Notes under the pieces: model-generated
Databases searched by the model: none
Seen by the model: the letters and a program-made list of their open reading frames with translations, nothing else
What the model was told of the DNA's origin: nothing
Translations under genes and position numbers: made by a program
NCBI GenBank assembly: GCA_023419055.1
Contig: JAEZYO010000404.1
Location: 1-13,841 of the forward strand
Direction of reading: 5' to 3'
From: Pseudomonadota bacterium
Lineage (GTDB): Bacteria; Myxococcota; Polyangia; Polyangiales; Polyangiaceae
Length of the DNA: 13,841 bases
In this document: one piece after another, positions 1 to 9,164 of the stretch
Position numbering within the stretch: position 1 is the stretch's first letter
Layout: each line of letters starts with the position of its first letter

Positions 1-595
1 AGCCGCTGCTGCCGCCCGCAGCGCCGCTGCCGCCCGCGCCGCCGCTGCCGCCCGCGCCACCGGGGAGCGCGCCGCTGCAGATGCAGTAGTCCGATTGATG
101 GCCCGAGTCGCACCCGAGAGCGGGCAGGGCCGTGTCCGCCGCGCACAGGTCGTCGACGTTTTCGGCCGCGCTCTCGCACTCGAGCCCGGCTGCCGCGCAG
201 ACCGCGGCGCAGCCGGCGCCGTCCGTGTACACCGCCTCGCAGGAGGTCTCGCTGCTCGTACAGAGCTCGTAACCCGCGGCGGTGATGCCCGAGCAATCGA
301 CCGGGCCCATGGCGCCGCCCGTTCCGCCCGTGGCGCCGCCGGTCCCACCGCTGGAAGGCTGGCCCCCGCTCGAGGTGGATCCCCCGGCCGCTTGCCCTCC
401 ACTCGCGGTGGAGCCACCGCTCGCCTGTCCTCCGCTGGAGCTCGACCCGCCCACGGCTGCCTGTCCACCGCTCGTCGTTCCAGGCGAACCGGAAGCGCCA
501 CCGGAGCCTCCCTGGGCTCGATTCGGGTCAGTCGAGCCGCAGGCGCCGAGCAAACCGAGAACCGAAAGGGAGACGAGTCGATGCGAGTAGGTCAT
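1..595 (-). CDS. Gly/Ser-rich secreted lipoprotein with Cys-rich module (C-terminal part beyond left edge)
   Basis: Reading leftward from ATG at 595, the frame stays open to the window edge (about 198 codons seen), so the C-terminus is missing. The start MTYSHRLVSLSVLGLLGAC is a lipoprotein signal with lipobox LGAC (Cys19). Next comes a linker of about 75 residues built from GGQ/GGS/GGT repeats, then a compact module with about ten cysteines that ends in GHQSDYCICSG. A second Gly/Ser linker (GGAGGSGG type) then begins. Such linkers and Cys-rich modules are common in front of catalytic domains of myxobacterial secreted proteins, including polysaccharide lyases. That comparison is from memory, and the catalytic domain, if any, lies outside the window. 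No good Shine-Dalgarno is obvious, but the signal peptide fixes the start. The strand matches the genes to its right, with a gap of about 108 bases to the small membrane protein gene. Confidence 0.75.
   Translation of the reverse strand, partial: MTYSHRLVSLSVLGLLGACGSTDPNRAQGGSGGASGSPGTTSGGQAAVGGSSSSGGQASGGSTASGGQAAGGSTSSGGQPSSGGTGGATGGTGGAMGPVDCSGITAAGYELCTSSETSCEAVYTDGAGCAAVCAAAGLECESAAENVDDLCAADTALPALGCDSGHQSDYCICSGALPGGAGGSGGAGGSGAAGGSSG
5..58. repeat. 18-bp tandem repeat, three copies, coding for a Gly/Ser linker
   Basis: Copies at 41-58 and 23-40 are identical (gccgctgccgcccgcgcc), and 5-22 is a diverged third copy. On the minus strand each unit encodes a GAGGSG-type hexapeptide of the linker in the left-edge lipoprotein. 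The period is divisible by three and the reading frame is kept, so this is coding low complexity and not a CRISPR-like or regulatory repeat. The copy number may vary between strains. Confidence 0.8.
355..495 (-). repeat. Degenerate 11-12 residue Gly/Ser/Gln repeat in lipoprotein linker
   Basis: The minus-strand translation here runs through four imperfect units of the form SGGQ-AA/AS/PS-GGS-S/T. This is a flexible spacer that holds the downstream Cys-rich module away from the membrane anchor. DNA identity between units is lower than in the 18-bp array at 5-58, which suggests an older expansion. Confidence 0.6.
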
Positions 596-703
596 CGAGC
601 TCAGGGTTGCTCAGACGCGTCGCGACTCGCCACAAATCGACGCTTCACGCCGACACTCGAACTCTCCGCTTTTACCAGAAAGCGTTCGGGCTCGAGAGGG
701 GAG

Positions 704-895
704 CTACGGCAACCAGCCCAGCGCGTACGCGAGCCAGACCACGAGGGCGATCATGATCGTCCCGATGATCACGACGGACGAGCGTGGGGGATCCCAGCTC
801 ATGCGCTCGGCGTCGTCGGCTCCGGGCCCCCGCATGCCCCGCGCTCGAGACGCGAGGGGTCTGAGATGGAAGTGGTTCGAGAACCATCCTTGCAT
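704..895 (-). CDS. Small single-helix membrane protein (63 aa)
   Basis: This is a short gene whose ATG at 895 is preceded by a strong Shine-Dalgarno, GGAGGG, spaced five bases before the start. That makes it credible despite its size. The first 35 residues are polar and Arg-rich. Residues about 40-61 form one hydrophobic helix (start SSVVIIGTIMIAL, end GWLP), giving a C-terminal membrane anchor. The pattern of a Pro-containing short head and one helix with an internal Trp loosely recalls the tiny cytochrome oxidase subunit IIa family. The usual PKG head is absent and no oxidase genes are nearby, so I do not assign it. An internal start at Met32 (MSWDPP) is possible. It lies 117 bases downstream of the CorE-like sigma gene on the same strand and could be co-transcribed. 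Function unknown. Confidence 0.6.
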   Translation of the reverse strand: MQGWFSNHFHLRPLASRARGMRGPGADDAERMSWDPPRSSVVIIGTIMIALVVWLAYALGWLP

Positions 896-1012
896 GGTCG
901 CCCTCCGTGCAACGGGTCGCGTCGAGCTCTGCTCGGAGCGCCCAACAGGGACCTACCATGCGGGGAGCCTTGCGGCCACACCGAGGGGTGAAGCGCCACT
1001 CTCGAGGGTGCT

Positions 1013-1606
1013 CTAGTGGCAGCCCTTCTTGGTGTCGCACGTGCAGTCGACGCAGCCGTGGTCCGCGCAAGTCCCGCAGGAGCGGGCCACTTGCTTGCGC
1101 AGCGCCTCACGCGCCCGGTAGACGCGAACCGCAGCGTTGCCGCTCGTGATCCCGGCCTCGGCCGCGTAGTCCTTGACCGCCAGGCCGTCGACCTCGACGC
1201 GCCGGAGCGCCTCGGCGTACTCGGGCTTCAGCGTGGACGCCAGGGTCCCGACGCATTGGCAGACCGCACCGCGCACTTCGCCTTCGGCTTCGATCTGCCG
1301 ATCGAGCTCCGACGCGAACTCCTCGAGCTTGCGGTCGACGGTGGCGCGACGCCGGTGGTGGTCGATCACGGCGTTGCGCAGGATCCGGTAGAACCAGGCC
1401 GTCGCCGATTCCTCGTTCTCGAGGGTGCCCAGCCGGTTCAGGCCGCGCACGAACGCCTCCTGCAAAATGTCTTCAGCGAGCGCGCGATCGCCGACGCGCT
1501 TTTGCAGGAAGGAAAGAAAGGCGCGATGGTTCCCGACGAGCGCGCTCACGACATCGGGGCTCATCGGGGCGTCGGTGCTCGAGGGGGCTTCGTCGTTGCG
1601 ATCCAT
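1013..1606 (-). CDS. ECF sigma factor with C-terminal Cys-rich metal-sensing tail (CorE-like)
   Basis: A 197-residue sigma-70 family protein. Region 2 covers about residues 22-88 (DILQEAFVR, then TAWFYRILRNAVIDHHRR). Region 4 covers about 112-170 (LKPEYAEALRRVEVDGL, then a helix-turn-helix ending AVRVYRAREALRK). The last 21 residues carry six cysteines (C177, C180, C185, C188, C190, C196) and two histidines as CGTC, GCVDCTC and GCH. Another CQC lies at 116-118. This layout matches the ECF44/CorE group. Myxococcus xanthus CorE uses a C-terminal Cys-rich domain instead of an anti-sigma factor: Cu(II) activates it and Cu(I) inactivates it, and it drives copper ATPase and multicopper oxidase genes. 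It sits 44 bases downstream of the copper ATPase gene on the same strand, so it is probably part of that operon and may control it. A CorE2-like Cd/Zn response is an alternative. Confidence 0.9.
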   Translation of the reverse strand: MDRNDEAPSSTDAPMSPDVVSALVGNHRAFLSFLQKRVGDRALAEDILQEAFVRGLNRLGTLENEESATAWFYRILRNAVIDHHRRRATVDRKLEEFASELDRQIEAEGEVRGAVCQCVGTLASTLKPEYAEALRRVEVDGLAVKDYAAEAGITSGNAAVRVYRAREALRKQVARSCGTCADHGCVDCTCDTKKGCH

Positions 1607-1650
1607 GGCTTGCCTGTATTAGCTCATCCGTTCAGCCGCACCACGCACGG

Positions 1651-4131
<2,481 letters not shown>

Positions 4132-4182
4132 CATTCTCCGTAGACGTCGGCGCACCCTGGAGATTACAGCTCCGAGCCATGC

Positions 4183-4209
4183 AATGAGCCGGCCATCAGC
4201 GTGGGTTCC
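4183..4209 (-). promoter_or_regulatory. Candidate ECF-type promoter of the ATPase-sigma operon
   Basis: In the 115-base gap upstream of the minus-strand copper ATPase, the minus strand reads GGAAC (4209-4205), then 17 bases, then TCATT (4187-4183). A GGAAC -35 is the common ECF sigma signature, and the spacing is about right. The inferred -10 would lie about 50 bases upstream of the start codon. Controls by either ECF factor of the window (CorE-like or the 4794-5324 gene) would fit. With one copy and a weak -10 this is tentative. Confidence 0.3.
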
Positions 4210-4246
4210 GTCCTTATTGGAGCCCGACCGCACGGAGGTGGGAGGC

Positions 4247-4804
4247 TCAGGGACCGGCCGGTCGCCGGCCGAGCGAAGACACCGTGCCCACGAACAGCGC
4301 GCCCAGGAAGCCTAGCGCCAACCCGCCGATGCCGGCGTAGCCGACGCAGCTGCAACCGAGGGCACCCGTGAGGAGCGTGACACCGGACGCGCTGACCCAG
4401 TAACCGGCGCCGCGCTGGTGCTTGAAACCAGGAAAAGAAACGATGCCGCCGGCGAGCACCCCTCCCGTCACGCACGCAGGCAGGCACCAGGACAGGCAGC
4501 GCTCACCGGTGCACAGGTGGCCCATGTGGTTCGCGCACAGGGCGAGCACCAGCGCGAGGCTCCCTCCGATCACTCCCGGTAGCACGCCGCGGCCCAGGTC
4601 ACGCCCGTACCAGAGCGAAAGGACGCCACTCACGAAGAGCAAGGCGCCGGCCGGCACGGACAGCGCATAGCGAGAGCCGATCACCGCAGCGACGGCGATC
4701 ATCAGCAGCATCGGGGCAAAGCCGAGCAACGCACGGCGGAGCCGATCGAGCTCATAGGCGCGCCGCACGCGCTGCTTCACCGCATCGAGCCGATCAGAGT
4801 CCAT
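4247..4804 (-). CDS. Six-helix Cys-rich membrane protein, candidate NrsF-like anti-sigma factor
   Basis: 185 residues. A charged N-terminal stretch (about 1-26, with [16 protein letters not shown]) is followed by about six hydrophobic helices (roughly 27-44, 48-66, 73-91, 108-124, 133-150, 154-174). Seven cysteines are concentrated in the second half (C90, C98, C103, C107, C111, C151, C153), and His93 and His96 lie beside the first ones, so metal or thiol sensing is plausible. The gene starts inside the end of the ECF sigma gene (11-base overlap, AGAGG four bases before ATG), which indicates coupled translation and is the normal layout for a sigma/anti-sigma pair. NrsF (DUF1109) of Caulobacter is a six-helix anti-sigma factor that senses chromate and cadmium through conserved cysteines. 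The similarity here is in architecture; I cannot confirm homology. Otherwise it is an unknown membrane protein. Confidence 0.75.
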   Translation of the reverse strand: MDSDRLDAVKQRVRRAYELDRLRRALLGFAPMLLMIAVAAVIGSRYALSVPAGALLFVSGVLSLWYGRDLGRGVLPGVIGGSLALVLALCANHMGHLCTGERCLSWCLPACVTGGVLAGGIVSFPGFKHQRGAGYWVSASGVTLLTGALGCSCVGYAGIGGLALGFLGALFVGTVSSLGRRPAGP

Positions 4805-5324
4805 AAAGCCTCTTGAAGGCGGTCCGCAGCCGCTCGAGCGCGCGTTGACGGCGCTTGCGGAGTGCAGCGCCCGCGCTCTCTTGCGCCTCTTCCCAATAGG
4901 TGGCGATGAGCGTGGCGCGGTCCGTTTCCGATAGCTCCTGCAGGGCGCTGACGGCCGCGTCCCCGAGCTCGCGCCGAAGGAGCGCCTCGTCGGTCGCGAC
5001 GCCGAACGGCACGTTCGAGAGCTCCTCCTCGCTCACCTCGCGCCGCCGCTGAGTTCGCCGAGCGATCGTCCGGCATTCCCAGGCGGCGATGGCGAGCGCC
5101 CACGGCAACGCGGGGCGCGTCCGGTCGTAGTCGGAAGCACGAGTCAGAATCTTTTCCATGGCCTGCTGCGCGGCGTCGTCAGCGTCGTGGGAGTGCTTGA
5201 GGAACGACAAGCAAAGGGCGTGAACTCGGGCCCAAAGAAGCTCGAAGGCCGGCGCAAAGGCGCTCCTCTCGCCCTCCGCCAGGCGGACGATGAGCTGATC
5301 CAGTTCCTTCGATTCCTGACTCAA
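4794..5324 (-). CDS. ECF-type RNA polymerase sigma factor
   Basis: From the TTG at 5324 the product is 176 residues, starting LSQESKELD. Region 2 covers about residues 20-85 (SHDADDAAQQAMEKILTRA, then LPWALAIAAWECRTIARR). Region 4 covers about 112-172 (ELSETDRATLIATYWEEAQESAGAALRKRRQRALERLR). The frame is open to an ATG at 5459, which would add 45 residues that do not look like sigma sequence and would use up most of the space shared with the divergent cupredoxin gene. I therefore prefer the internal start, though no strong Shine-Dalgarno supports it. The end overlaps the six-helix membrane protein gene by 11 bases, so that protein is the likely regulator. Divergent from the cupredoxin/TRASH lipoprotein genes, which are natural candidate targets. 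The sensed metal is not shown by sequence. Confidence 0.85.
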   Translation of the reverse strand: MSQESKELDQLIVRLAEGERSAFAPAFELLWARVHALCLSFLKHSHDADDAAQQAMEKILTRASDYDRTRPALPWALAIAAWECRTIARRTQRRREVSEEELSNVPFGVATDEALLRRELGDAAVSALQELSETDRATLIATYWEEAQESAGAALRKRRQRALERLRTAFKRLYGL

Positions 5325-5435
5325 GTGCCGTGGCCCGGTCGGTAAGGCCCCAGGTAGGTAGCTTCGGGAGCTCCTGACCAACGTGGGGGCTCGGCAAATG
5401 CCGCGTCGTGGGTCTAGGCGCCAGGCCCGTTGCGT

Positions 5436-5459
5436 GTGACCGACTTTTTTTCCTGTCAC
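5436..5459. promoter_or_regulatory. Inverted repeat in the divergent sigma/cupredoxin intergenic region
   Basis: GTGAC (5436-5440) and GTCAC (5455-5459) face each other across a 14-base spacer that contains a run of seven T. It lies about 30 bases before the cupredoxin start codon, in the space shared with the divergent ECF sigma gene. It could be an operator. The short arms mean chance is not excluded. Confidence 0.2.
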
Positions 5460-5487
5460 GGAGCCCAGGGGGTCGGCCTATGCCGGG

Positions 5488-5910
5488 ATGGGTTGCTCCG
5501 AATGCCCGCCTCCCACCTCTGGCTCACGTGCGTTCAAGGCCCGTGCCGTCCTTTTCTTGGTCTGCTTGTTGGGAATTGGCGGTGCGCTGCTCGCTCTATC
5601 GTCGGTTTTGAAAGGTGAGCCGCCACGCCGGCAGACAGGGACACTCCCCGGGGTGGTCCAGGTCGAAGTCACCGAGAGGGGCTTCAGTCCTTCGTCCATC
5701 ACGTTGAGCCCCGGCGTTCCAACGGAGCTCGAGTTCCTCCGCACGACGGAAGAGACGTGCGCGAGCTCGGTCGTCTTTCCGGAGCTCGGCGTGAGCGAGC
5801 CCCTCGCTCTCCACGAACCCGTTCGCGTGAAGGTCCCTGCGATGGGGCCAAGAACCCTGTCCTTTCAATGTGGCGTGGGCGATCACCGCAGCGCCGTCAT
5901 CATCAATTGA
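5488..5910 (+). CDS. Membrane-anchored cupredoxin-like protein
   Basis: 140 residues. A short head with a CSEC motif (Cys3, Cys6) is followed by a hydrophobic helix (about 19-40), then a single cupredoxin domain of the Cupredoxin_1/EfeO-like type (about 53-140). Typical landmarks are the GFSPSSITLSPGVP strand pair, TCASSVVFPELG with the conserved Cys91, and a C-terminal FQCGVGDH with Cys128. In relatives that I remember, the last loop is usually CGMxM and supplies Met ligands; here Met is absent and His133 is nearby, so the copper site may differ. The helix should place the domain on the outer face of the inner membrane. Alternative ATG at 5480 is out of frame. The next gene, a metal-binding lipoprotein, starts six bases after the stop, so the two form an operon. 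Confidence 0.85.
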   Translation: MGCSECPPPTSGSRAFKARAVLFLVCLLGIGGALLALSSVLKGEPPRRQTGTLPGVVQVEVTERGFSPSSITLSPGVPTELEFLRTTEETCASSVVFPELGVSEPLALHEPVRVKVPAMGPRTLSFQCGVGDHRSAVIIN

Positions 5911-5916
5911 GGTCCC

Positions 5917-6357
5917 ATGAAGACGTATCTCTCTCTCTCGACCACCGTGCTCTTCTTGGCGTGCAATTCGACTCCGGCTCCGCTCCAGAGCCAGACCGAG
6001 GTGAAGGCTCAACCCGTCGTGACCGCTCCTGCTGAAGTCCATGCCGCAGAGGCTCCTGCCACGCCCTCGGACGAAGCCGAGCTCACCCTCGTGTCCGATA
6101 CCAGTCAGGTCTGCATGGTGAACAACCAGTTCATGGGGCGCCCGCAGATCCCGGTCGAGGTCGGAGGCAAGACCTACTTCGGCTGCTGTGAGATGTGCAA
6201 GAAGCGGCTCGCCGACAACCCGGCCGCCCGCGCCGCGAATGATCCGGTGAGCGGCAAGCCCGTCGACAAGGCGACGGCCGTCATCGCTCGACGTGCGAGC
6301 GGTGAGGTCCTCTATTTCGAGAGCGCGGAGAACTTCGAACGGTATCGCGCGATGTGA
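5917..6357 (+). CDS. TRASH/YHS-like metal-binding lipoprotein
   Basis: 146 residues. The signal MKTYLSLSTTVLFLAC gives a lipobox FLAC with Cys16 as the lipid-carrying residue. Residues about 17-60 are an Ala/Pro/Glu-rich linker. The globular part begins with QVCMVNNQFMG (Cys66, Met67, Met73), followed by YFGCCEMCKKRL (Cys90, Cys91, Cys94), a treble-clef-like layout seen in TRASH and YHS metal-binding modules. A DPVSGKPVDKA stretch (109-119) and YFESAENFERY (133-143) echo the second half of a YHS domain. I infer copper or another soft metal as ligand from the Cys/Met content and the neighbours. GAGG lies five bases before the ATG. It is the second gene of the cupredoxin operon, and both products should face the periplasm. 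Proteins of this type are sometimes annotated MlpB-like; the exact role is unknown. Confidence 0.85.
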   Translation: MKTYLSLSTTVLFLACNSTPAPLQSQTEVKAQPVVTAPAEVHAAEAPATPSDEAELTLVSDTSQVCMVNNQFMGRPQIPVEVGGKTYFGCCEMCKKRLADNPAARAANDPVSGKPVDKATAVIARRASGEVLYFESAENFERYRAM

Positions 6358-6361
6358 TTGC

Positions 6362-6376
6362 GCGCTTTCGGAGCGC
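6362..6376. terminator. Short hairpin between convergent genes
   Basis: GCGCT and AGCGC pair around a TTCGG loop in the 27-base gap where the TRASH lipoprotein gene and the VWA gene converge. The stem is only five pairs and has no clear T tract on either side, so it is a weak candidate for a two-way terminator. Confidence 0.3.
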
Positions 6377-6384
6377 CCAGGGAC

Positions 6385-7443
6385 CTACTTGCTCGCCTGG
6401 TTCGCGTCGGGCTTCTGCTCGACGTCGTCGAGCTTGAACGTCGGCTTGCGCTCTGGATCGCAGTCAGGGGGCGGACCGAACCCGTCGGCGACGAACGTGT
6501 ACTCGAGCGAACCTTTGCCCTGAGCCTTCTCGCTGTCGACCTCGATGCGCACGACGTGCTGGCCCTTGCGCGACGGCGTGCAGTACGAGAGCAGGTAGAA
6601 GCGCTTGGAGTGCGCCTCGATCTTGGCCGCGATGCGCTCGAATGACTCTTTGACCTTCGCCCGGTCGCTGCCTTCCTCGGTCCCGTCACGGCCGATGTCG
6701 CCGAGCTGCGCGCTCTCGAGCTCTGCCGGATCGCCGATGCCGATCGCGAACATCTGGTAGTTCGCGTACTCCTCCTTGTCGATCTGCGCCATCATCTCGT
6801 CGCGCGACACGTGGCTCGCGCGGTCCGCGCCGTCGGAGAACACGACCAGGGTGCCGAACTTGAGCGGCTTTTTCTCTTTCTCGAGGCCCTCCTTCAGGGT
6901 CTCCAGGCCCTGCACCACCGCGCCGTGCAGGTTGGTGGACGGGTCTTTGGGCTTGAACGAGCGAAGGCCCTCGATCCCGCCTTTGACCGAGCCTTCCGCC
7001 TCCGTGAACGGCACCACGGAATGGATTTTCTCGGAGCCGTCGAAGGCGTACACGCCGACCTTCTGCGTCTTACCAACCCGTTCGCTGAAGAGCTGGGCGG
7101 CATCCACGATTTGATCGATCTGGCCCGAGTCCGTGATGCTCGCGCTGACGTCGAGCAAGAGCAGCGTGTACATCACGGCAGCGACCTCGGGATTCTGGAT
7201 CGTCTGCTTGCTCTCGTACTCCGAGACGAGCTTGTCGTCTTCGTAGATCTTGAAGTCTTTGGCCTCGAGGCCGCCCACCGGCTCCTCGCCGCGTTCCACC
7301 GTGAAGAAGACCCAGACGTTGTTCGGCTTCTTCTGCTCCGAGTTGATCCTGGTCACGGTGAGACCGCCGCCTCCGCAGCCCACGGTGCCGAGCGGAAGGA
7401 CGATCAAGAGGATGCTCCAAAGGACGCGCAGCGAATGAGTCAT
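6385..7443 (-). CDS. von Willebrand factor A (VWA) domain lipoprotein
   Basis: 352 residues from the ATG at 7443, which has GAGG four bases upstream; another ATG at 7455 adds only four residues and lacks this. The signal ends in LGTVGC, with Cys23 as probable lipid site, followed by Gly-rich sequence. About residues 40-85 form a small beta domain with DFKIYEDD, as often precedes VWA domains in secreted VWFA-related proteins. The VWA domain covers about 92-290, with MIDAS residues DVSAS (98-102), the Thr/Ser of DPSTN (168-171) and FSDGAD (Asp204). It ends with a C-terminal stretch of about 60 residues containing two cysteines. The MIDAS site should bind Mg or Mn and support protein-protein contact. 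Nothing in it points to copper, so its place in the island may be incidental. Partner unknown. Confidence 0.85.
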   Translation of the reverse strand: MTHSLRVLWSILLIVLPLGTVGCGGGGLTVTRINSEQKKPNNVWVFFTVERGEEPVGGLEAKDFKIYEDDKLVSEYESKQTIQNPEVAAVMYTLLLLDVSASITDSGQIDQIVDAAQLFSERVGKTQKVGVYAFDGSEKIHSVVPFTEAEGSVKGGIEGLRSFKPKDPSTNLHGAVVQGLETLKEGLEKEKKPLKFGTLVVFSDGADRASHVSRDEMMAQIDKEEYANYQMFAIGIGDPAELESAQLGDIGRDGTEEGSDRAKVKESFERIAAKIEAHSKRFYLLSYCTPSRKGQHVVRIEVDSEKAQGKGSLEYTFVADGFGPPPDCDPERKPTFKLDDVEQKPDANQASK

Positions 7444-7676
7444 GGCACCTCGCATGGATTCTCGAATCTCATCACGCTAGCAGAGCTCGTGAGCTCGTAG
7501 TGCGCGTTCATGCGTGCGCTCGTTCCGCTAGCTGGCCGACCAGGTACGTTCGATCTCGCACCGCGCCGGTGAGCAAATCACCACGATGGTGGGATAGGGT
7601 GTGCGCTCCTGTGAACACTGCCGCACTACCGTGCGCCCGTACTCGCTCGGGTATTGGCGCACGCCGCGAGGTTGCG

Positions 7677-8729
7677 TCACGTCGTCTTACCCTTACCGTC
7701 CCAGGCAGTGAGATCGAGAGCTCGGCGCACCGTAGCGGCGAGCTCGCTTGCCTTGCCGCGGCCCCAGTAGTGCAGAAATAAGATGCGCGGCGTCTCGCCG
7801 CTCATGTGGTGATGGATGGCGACGATGTCGATCCCGCCACCGCGGAGAGCCTTGAGCACCGGCTGCAGCTCCGCTTCCGTCACAGCGAAGTCGCCGTCGA
7901 CCACTGCGTCGTCGTCAGTGCCAGCGAAGGCGGCCCAGGTGTTGACCCCGAGGGCCTTGCCGATCTTGCAACCGCACGCGGCCGTCGCCTCGCGCCCCAT
8001 CACGGCTTTGAACATGCCGTCCTTGCTCGTTCCCTTCACGCCGAGAACCAGTTCGAGCTCGGCCGCATCGATCGCGCTCTTGATGGGCACCGGAGGGCCG
8101 GAGCGTTCTCGTGGCTTCGCGGCCTTCTGGCGGACCTCTCTCTGCTTCTCGAGCGCCTGCTTCACCCCTCCTCCGAGCGCTGCGACGCTTCCTTCCCCGC
8201 CGATGTGCATGAAGTAGACGCGCGGCTGATCGAAGAAGAAGTGGTTGTGTAGCGCGGTAACCTCGAGCCCGGCGTCGAGCAGCGTGCTCATCACCGGATT
8301 GACCTCGTCTTCGAACACGACGAGGTCGCCCATGACCATGGCCTCCGTTCCCGCCTTCCCAGGGCTGAAAGCAGCCCACGAGGTCAACCCCATGAAGGGA
8401 GGCATCTTCCAGCCGTCGATCTGTATCGGGACATCCGCCCTGGGGAAGGAGACCTTCAGCACGCCCTCGCTCGACTCGGGCTTGCCTCCCGTCGCGTCGG
8501 CGACGGCCGACTCCGAGAGCGGCGCGCTGAGCTCCACTTTCGTGGCACTTCGAGGCGCGTTTCCTGCGGGTGCCATGGCTCTGGCATCGGAGGATGATTC
8601 AGGCTGGGACTCGGGTGCCGGTGAAGCGGAAACGGGTGGCGTGCTCGCAGGGTGCTGTTCGGAGTGAGCTCCGCAAGCAATGACGAGCAAAGCACTGACA
8701 GCAGCGCAAATCGAGCTTCGAGAGAGCAT
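7677..8729 (-). CDS. Two-domain DUF1259 (LppY/LpqO family) lipoprotein
   Basis: 350 residues from the ATG at 8729 (AAAGG eight bases upstream). A second ATG at 8735 is two codons earlier, and the open frame reaches 8885 without a believable signal peptide. The start MLSRSSICAAVSALLVIAC is a lipoprotein signal (Cys19), followed by a Ser/Pro/Ala-rich linker to about residue 90. Two DUF1259 units follow: one with GLTSWAAF ... LHNHFFFDQPRVYFMHIGGEG, the other with LGVNTWAAF ... IHHHMSGETPRILFLHYWGRG. The repeated His pattern (H-x-H then FxHxxG) suggests a metal site in each unit. Its chemistry is not established in the family to my knowledge. Unit one lacks the usual start of the domain (LGxKG), which is present in unit two. 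Alone on its strand, with 233 bases to the VWA gene; envelope location expected. A copper link is suggested only by context. Confidence 0.85.
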   Translation of the reverse strand: MLSRSSICAAVSALLVIACGAHSEQHPASTPPVSASPAPESQPESSSDARAMAPAGNAPRSATKVELSAPLSESAVADATGGKPESSEGVLKVSFPRADVPIQIDGWKMPPFMGLTSWAAFSPGKAGTEAMVMGDLVVFEDEVNPVMSTLLDAGLEVTALHNHFFFDQPRVYFMHIGGEGSVAALGGGVKQALEKQREVRQKAAKPRERSGPPVPIKSAIDAAELELVLGVKGTSKDGMFKAVMGREATAACGCKIGKALGVNTWAAFAGTDDDAVVDGDFAVTEAELQPVLKALRGGGIDIVAIHHHMSGETPRILFLHYWGRGKASELAATVRRALDLTAWDGKGKTT

Positions 8730-8733
8730 GGTC

Positions 8734-8753
8734 ATCACCTTTGGCGTGGTGAT
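8734..8753 (-). promoter_or_regulatory. Inverted repeat over the ribosome-binding site of the DUF1259 gene
   Basis: ATCACC and GGTGAT form perfect six-base arms around an eight-base spacer. On the minus strand the right arm includes part of the Shine-Dalgarno (AAAGG) and touches the first possible start codon. As DNA it could be a repressor site; as RNA the hairpin would hide the ribosome-binding site of the DUF1259 lipoprotein. No further copy is seen in the window. Confidence 0.35.
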
Positions 8754-9164
8754 AGCAGCCTCGCGCGCGGCGAGTGCTGCGCCATTCTGCTCACTCCATC
8801 GCTTCGGGCTCGGTTGTACTCGTGCGTGCGAATCGGGCTTCCACCGCGACGAGGTCGAGAATGAACGCGGGACCTCGTCCGTCACGGTGAGTGGCGTCGG
8901 AAAGCGCGGGGCGGGCGGGGTGGTGCAGCTCGGTCACGCCGCGCGTGAGTAGCTACGTTCTTGCGGAGCAACTCGTGGGGTCGAGCGCCACCGTGCTTGT
9001 CGCTGGGCAGGGGAGGTTCAAGGGCTGGCGCTGAAGGAACGAAGCCACTCGCGACTGGTTGGGATGGCTCCGTCGTCGTGATTGCTGGCCGTTGATTTGA
9101 CTATCGAGTTCTCGATCTCGTCGAACGAAAAACTGTGCTAATGGTCCGAAGCAGGAGGGATGAG
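8754..9164. other. Intergenic region between DUF1259 gene and melC1-tyrosinase operon
   Basis: About 410 bases with no gene I can support. Open frames here lack Shine-Dalgarno sites and read as Arg/Ser/Ala-rich noise. The half near 9061-9150 is visibly richer in A and T than the rest of the window, as expected for the promoter of the plus-strand operon. It contains the palindrome at 9103-9116 and a TTGACT at 9097-9102 that might be a -35 element, but no convincing -10 at the right distance. Confidence 0.5.
9103..9116. promoter_or_regulatory. Perfect palindrome ATCGAG-TT-CTCGAT upstream of the tyrosinase operon
   Basis: Six-base arms with a two-base centre, 49 bases before the melC1-like start codon and directly after a TTGACT hexamer. 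Placement between a possible -35 and the gene fits a repressor or activator site that controls the tyrosinase operon. It is different from the cop box near the copZ/copA pair, so a different regulator would be needed. Inference from symmetry and position only. Confidence 0.35.

Noticed and set aside
5..58. CRISPR-like short tandem repeats
   Set aside because: Repeats are contiguous with no spacers, the period is 18 bases, and they encode an in-frame Gly/Ser linker.
95..991. 298-codon plus-strand frame at the left end
   Set aside because: It covers the antisense of a lipoprotein with a clear signal peptide and of the small membrane protein with a strong ribosome site. Composition is Arg/Ala/Gly noise.
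995..1020. GCCACT/AGTGGC hairpin at the end of the CorE-like gene as terminator
   Set aside because: Six-base arms with a 14-base loop, overlapping the stop codon and without a T tract; too weak to annotate.
4164..4175. Possible second cop box upstream of the first ATPase
   Set aside because: Only the left half TTACA is present; the right half (TCCGA) does not match TGTAA.
5325..5459. N-terminal extension of the second ECF sigma factor up to the ATG at 5459
   Set aside because: The extra 45 residues have no sigma features and would occupy most of the shared promoter region. The choice between TTG and other internal starts stays uncertain.
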